NCBI GenBank assembly: GCA_020636405.1
Contig: JACJXW010000007.1
Span: 62,001 to 126,000, forward strand
Reading direction: 5' to 3'
Source of the DNA: Lewinellaceae bacterium
Lineage (GTDB): Bacteria > Bacteroidota > Bacteroidia > Chitinophagales > Saprospiraceae
Length of the DNA: 64,000 bases
Below, one piece after another: positions 62,846 to 64,000 of this stretch. How positions within the stretch are numbered: position 1 is the first letter of the stretch; every line of letters begins with the position of its first letter. Both the position numbers and the translations under genes were made by a program. Under the pieces are notes generated by a model. It worked only from the letters and a program-made list of their open reading frames with translations. It searched no databases and was not told the origin of the DNA.

Positions 62846-62898
62846 TTATCGAACGGTTGATCGAACGGTTTGCGACCGTTCGATCAACCGTTCGATAA
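62846..62898. repeat. perfect 24-bp inverted repeat with a 5-base loop
   Basis: The left arm starts TTATCGAACGGTTGATCG (62846) and the right arm ends CGATCAACCGTTCGATAA (62898), all 24 positions paired. Loop is TTGCG. Each arm also contains a direct repeat of CGAACGGTT, so the site has four related half-sites. There is no T-run. Confidence 0.9.
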
Positions 62899-62993
62899 AG
62901 GGTCGCGCCGCAGGATAAAAACCGCTTGGAATGCACCGCCTGCCGACCTTACCTTGCCGATATATTCGATACATCGTCTAAATCTGCAAACCG

Positions 62994-63995
62994 ATGAATA
63001 TAAGAGCCAAAATGCTTACGATAGGAATACTTGCCCTGACCATCCATTTGGCAGCACAAGATATCCACACGGCCAATGGCCAGCCTGACGGGCCGATCTC
63101 CAAAATGGTTTCGACGGGCCTATCGGGCTGGCACTATTCCAGGAACTGGATACAGCCTTATCATCAGGCCTTTGGTAACCAGGCTCCGAAAGACTGGTTA
63201 TCACGCCTCTCTTTAAATATGCAGCTCTTTGAGAACCATCAATCAGGCAGCCTGATCCTGATCATTAAAGACGAATATGAAACGCTTGAAGAAGCTACCG
63301 AAAGCCCAGAGTACGATCTTTCGGATTTAGGCCTGGATGATTTTAGCCAGCTGAATACCAGTTGGCCGGAATACGACAATACCCGGCAATCCGACTTTGC
63401 CGGAAAGATCGGCCAGCATAGAACGAGGGCCAGATTGCTCTTATCGGAGTATGAGGGAGAAGTGTATACCATGCTTTACCTGACCAAGGAGCCCTTTTTG
63501 CCCGAGCAGGCCGGCGGAAAAACACTGCCGGATCTCCTTTTTCAACAGGCTGGCCGTCATGGCGATGATCGGCGTCTTGGAAAGGCTGTCAAGGTTACCT
63601 TCTTTTTCCCGGATCTTTGCTGTTGCCTGCAGGCCATCCACTTCGGGCATCTGAACGTCCATGAGGATGAGGCCGTAGTCGCCCTGTTCGTAAAACTGAA
63701 TGGCTTCTTTCCCATTTCTGGCTATAGTGATCGCAACCTCCGGAATATAATAGTGCAAGTCATCGGCGGCCAGCATGAGGTTAAACTCATTATCATCGAC
63801 CAGCAGCACCTTGATGCCGGCCATTTTTTGCCCCATCTGCTTGAGTTCATCCGCCGTGATCTTTTGCTGTTCCCGGATCTGTTCTTCGACTTTTTCATAG
63901 GGAAGATGAATGGAAAAAGTACTGCCCAGTCCGACGCTGCTATCGACCGCAATGCTCCCCCCCAACAGGTGGACGAGTTGGCGGCTGATGCTTAA
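62994..63995 (+). CDS. secreted protein gene truncated at a breakpoint, with antisense read-through tail
   Basis: The frame codes 333 residues but only about the first 166 look genuine. They have a signal peptide (MNIRAKMLTIGILALTIHLAA) and a soluble acidic part (EATESPEYDLSDLGLDDFSQL). No family is recognised. From about position 63495 onward the protein is simply the complement of the minus-strand kinase gene (hydrophobic, Phe/Leu/His-rich) and is not expected to fold. The real C-terminus is absent. Confidence 0.5.
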   Translation: MNIRAKMLTIGILALTIHLAAQDIHTANGQPDGPISKMVSTGLSGWHYSRNWIQPYHQAFGNQAPKDWLSRLSLNMQLFENHQSGSLILIIKDEYETLEEATESPEYDLSDLGLDDFSQLNTSWPEYDNTRQSDFAGKIGQHRTRARLLLSEYEGEVYTMLYLTKEPFLPEQAGGKTLPDLLFQQAGRHGDDRRLGKAVKVTFFFPDLCCCLQAIHFGHLNVHEDEAVVALFVKLNGFFPISGYSDRNLRNIIVQVIGGQHEVKLIIIDQQHLDAGHFLPHLLEFIRRDLLLFPDLFFDFFIGKMNGKSTAQSDAAIDRNAPPQQVDELAADA

Positions 63996-64000
63996 GCCCA
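63441..64000 (-). CDS. hybrid sensor histidine kinase, partial at the window edge and truncated at its 3' end
   Basis: The gene enters from beyond 64000. The end of the HATPase domain is visible (GLSISRQLVHLLGGSIAVDSSVGLGSTFSIHLPYE). Then comes a receiver domain with LLVDDNEFN, LILMDVQMPEVDGL (phospho-acceptor Asp) and IIAMTASLLKKEI. It stops matching at CFSAG (about 63510); the Lys of the KP motif and the rest are lost. The last 22 residues are antisense to the opposing gene. The stop at 63441 is therefore not the native one. Confidence 0.85.
   Translation of the reverse strand, partial: GLSISRQLVHLLGGSIAVDSSVGLGSTFSIHLPYEKVEEQIREQQKITADELKQMGQKMAGIKVLLVDDNEFNLMLAADDLHYYIPEVAITIARNGKEAIQFYEQGDYGLILMDVQMPEVDGLQATAKIREKEGNLDSLSKTPIIAMTASLLKKEIRQCFSAGLLGQKGLLGQVKHGIHFSLILR

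Overview
The window is a dense chromosomal segment from a member of the Bacteroidota, most likely a marine or activated-sludge type in or near the Saprospiraceae. The phylum call rests on several things seen directly: a giant secreted protein ending in a CHU_C / type B T9SS sorting domain, TAnnTTTG-type promoters, a DUF4271-hemD pair, a BlaI-M56 pair, a CHAT/TPR protein, a DUF1800-DUF1501 pair and a Sec-type lipoprotein (clade II) NosZ with its own nosDFYL cluster. The family-level guess is inference. No rRNA, tRNA, CRISPR array, phage or complete insertion sequence was seen.

Layout. 0-10 kb: cell-wall genes (two glucosaminidases, two MltD-like lytic transglycosylases, lgt) around a very large TPR/CHAT protein and a lone MoaD-like protein. 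10-16 kb: a T9SS type B cargo protein, two secreted proteins of unknown function and an RhlE-type helicase. 16-28 kb: housekeeping genes (AIM24-like protein, an RprX/RprY-like two-component system, DUF4271-hemD, a NUDIX CoA-pyrophosphatase type, uvrA, a GH3-family protein) followed by a 59-bp minisatellite. 28-36 kb: a PECR-like SDR, twin Hsp20 chaperones, a BlaI/M56 sensor-repressor pair with a helically phased operator array, the DUF1800/DUF1501 pair and a membrane-anchored ASKHA-fold protein.

36-44 kb is a uronate catabolic island: an internally deleted kduI remnant, divergent from a fructuronate reductase-type SDR, mannonate dehydratase (uxuA), a complete TRAP transporter (dctPQM), KDG kinase and KDPG aldolase. 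Together these would import a uronate-type acid and take mannonate to KDG, KDPG, then pyruvate and glyceraldehyde-3-phosphate. 44-48 kb holds a lipoprotein and two tandem thioredoxin-TPR secreted proteins.

48-61 kb is a nitrous oxide reduction region. On the minus strand lie nosZ, a membrane protein, nosL, a fasciclin lipoprotein, nosD, nosF, nosY, a di-iron repair protein (RIC/ScdA), a small cysteine-rich protein and an OprC/NosA-like copper TonB receptor. Divergently on the plus strand lie an Rrf2 regulator with three cysteines, a lipoprotein cytochrome c and a heme-copper-oxidase-like membrane protein that carries an in-frame insertion of a dispersed repeat.

61-64 kb looks eroded: a LytTR regulator with a damaged receiver domain, a glycine-riboswitch-like sequence, a thioredoxin, a probable histidine-kinase remnant, a perfect 24-bp inverted repeat, and a breakpoint near 63,500 where a secreted-protein gene and a hybrid histidine kinase are both truncated, tail to tail. 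The most interesting leads are the catalytically degenerate CHAT protein, the kduI deletion, the phased BlaI operator array, the repeat inserted in a coding frame, and the breakpoint.
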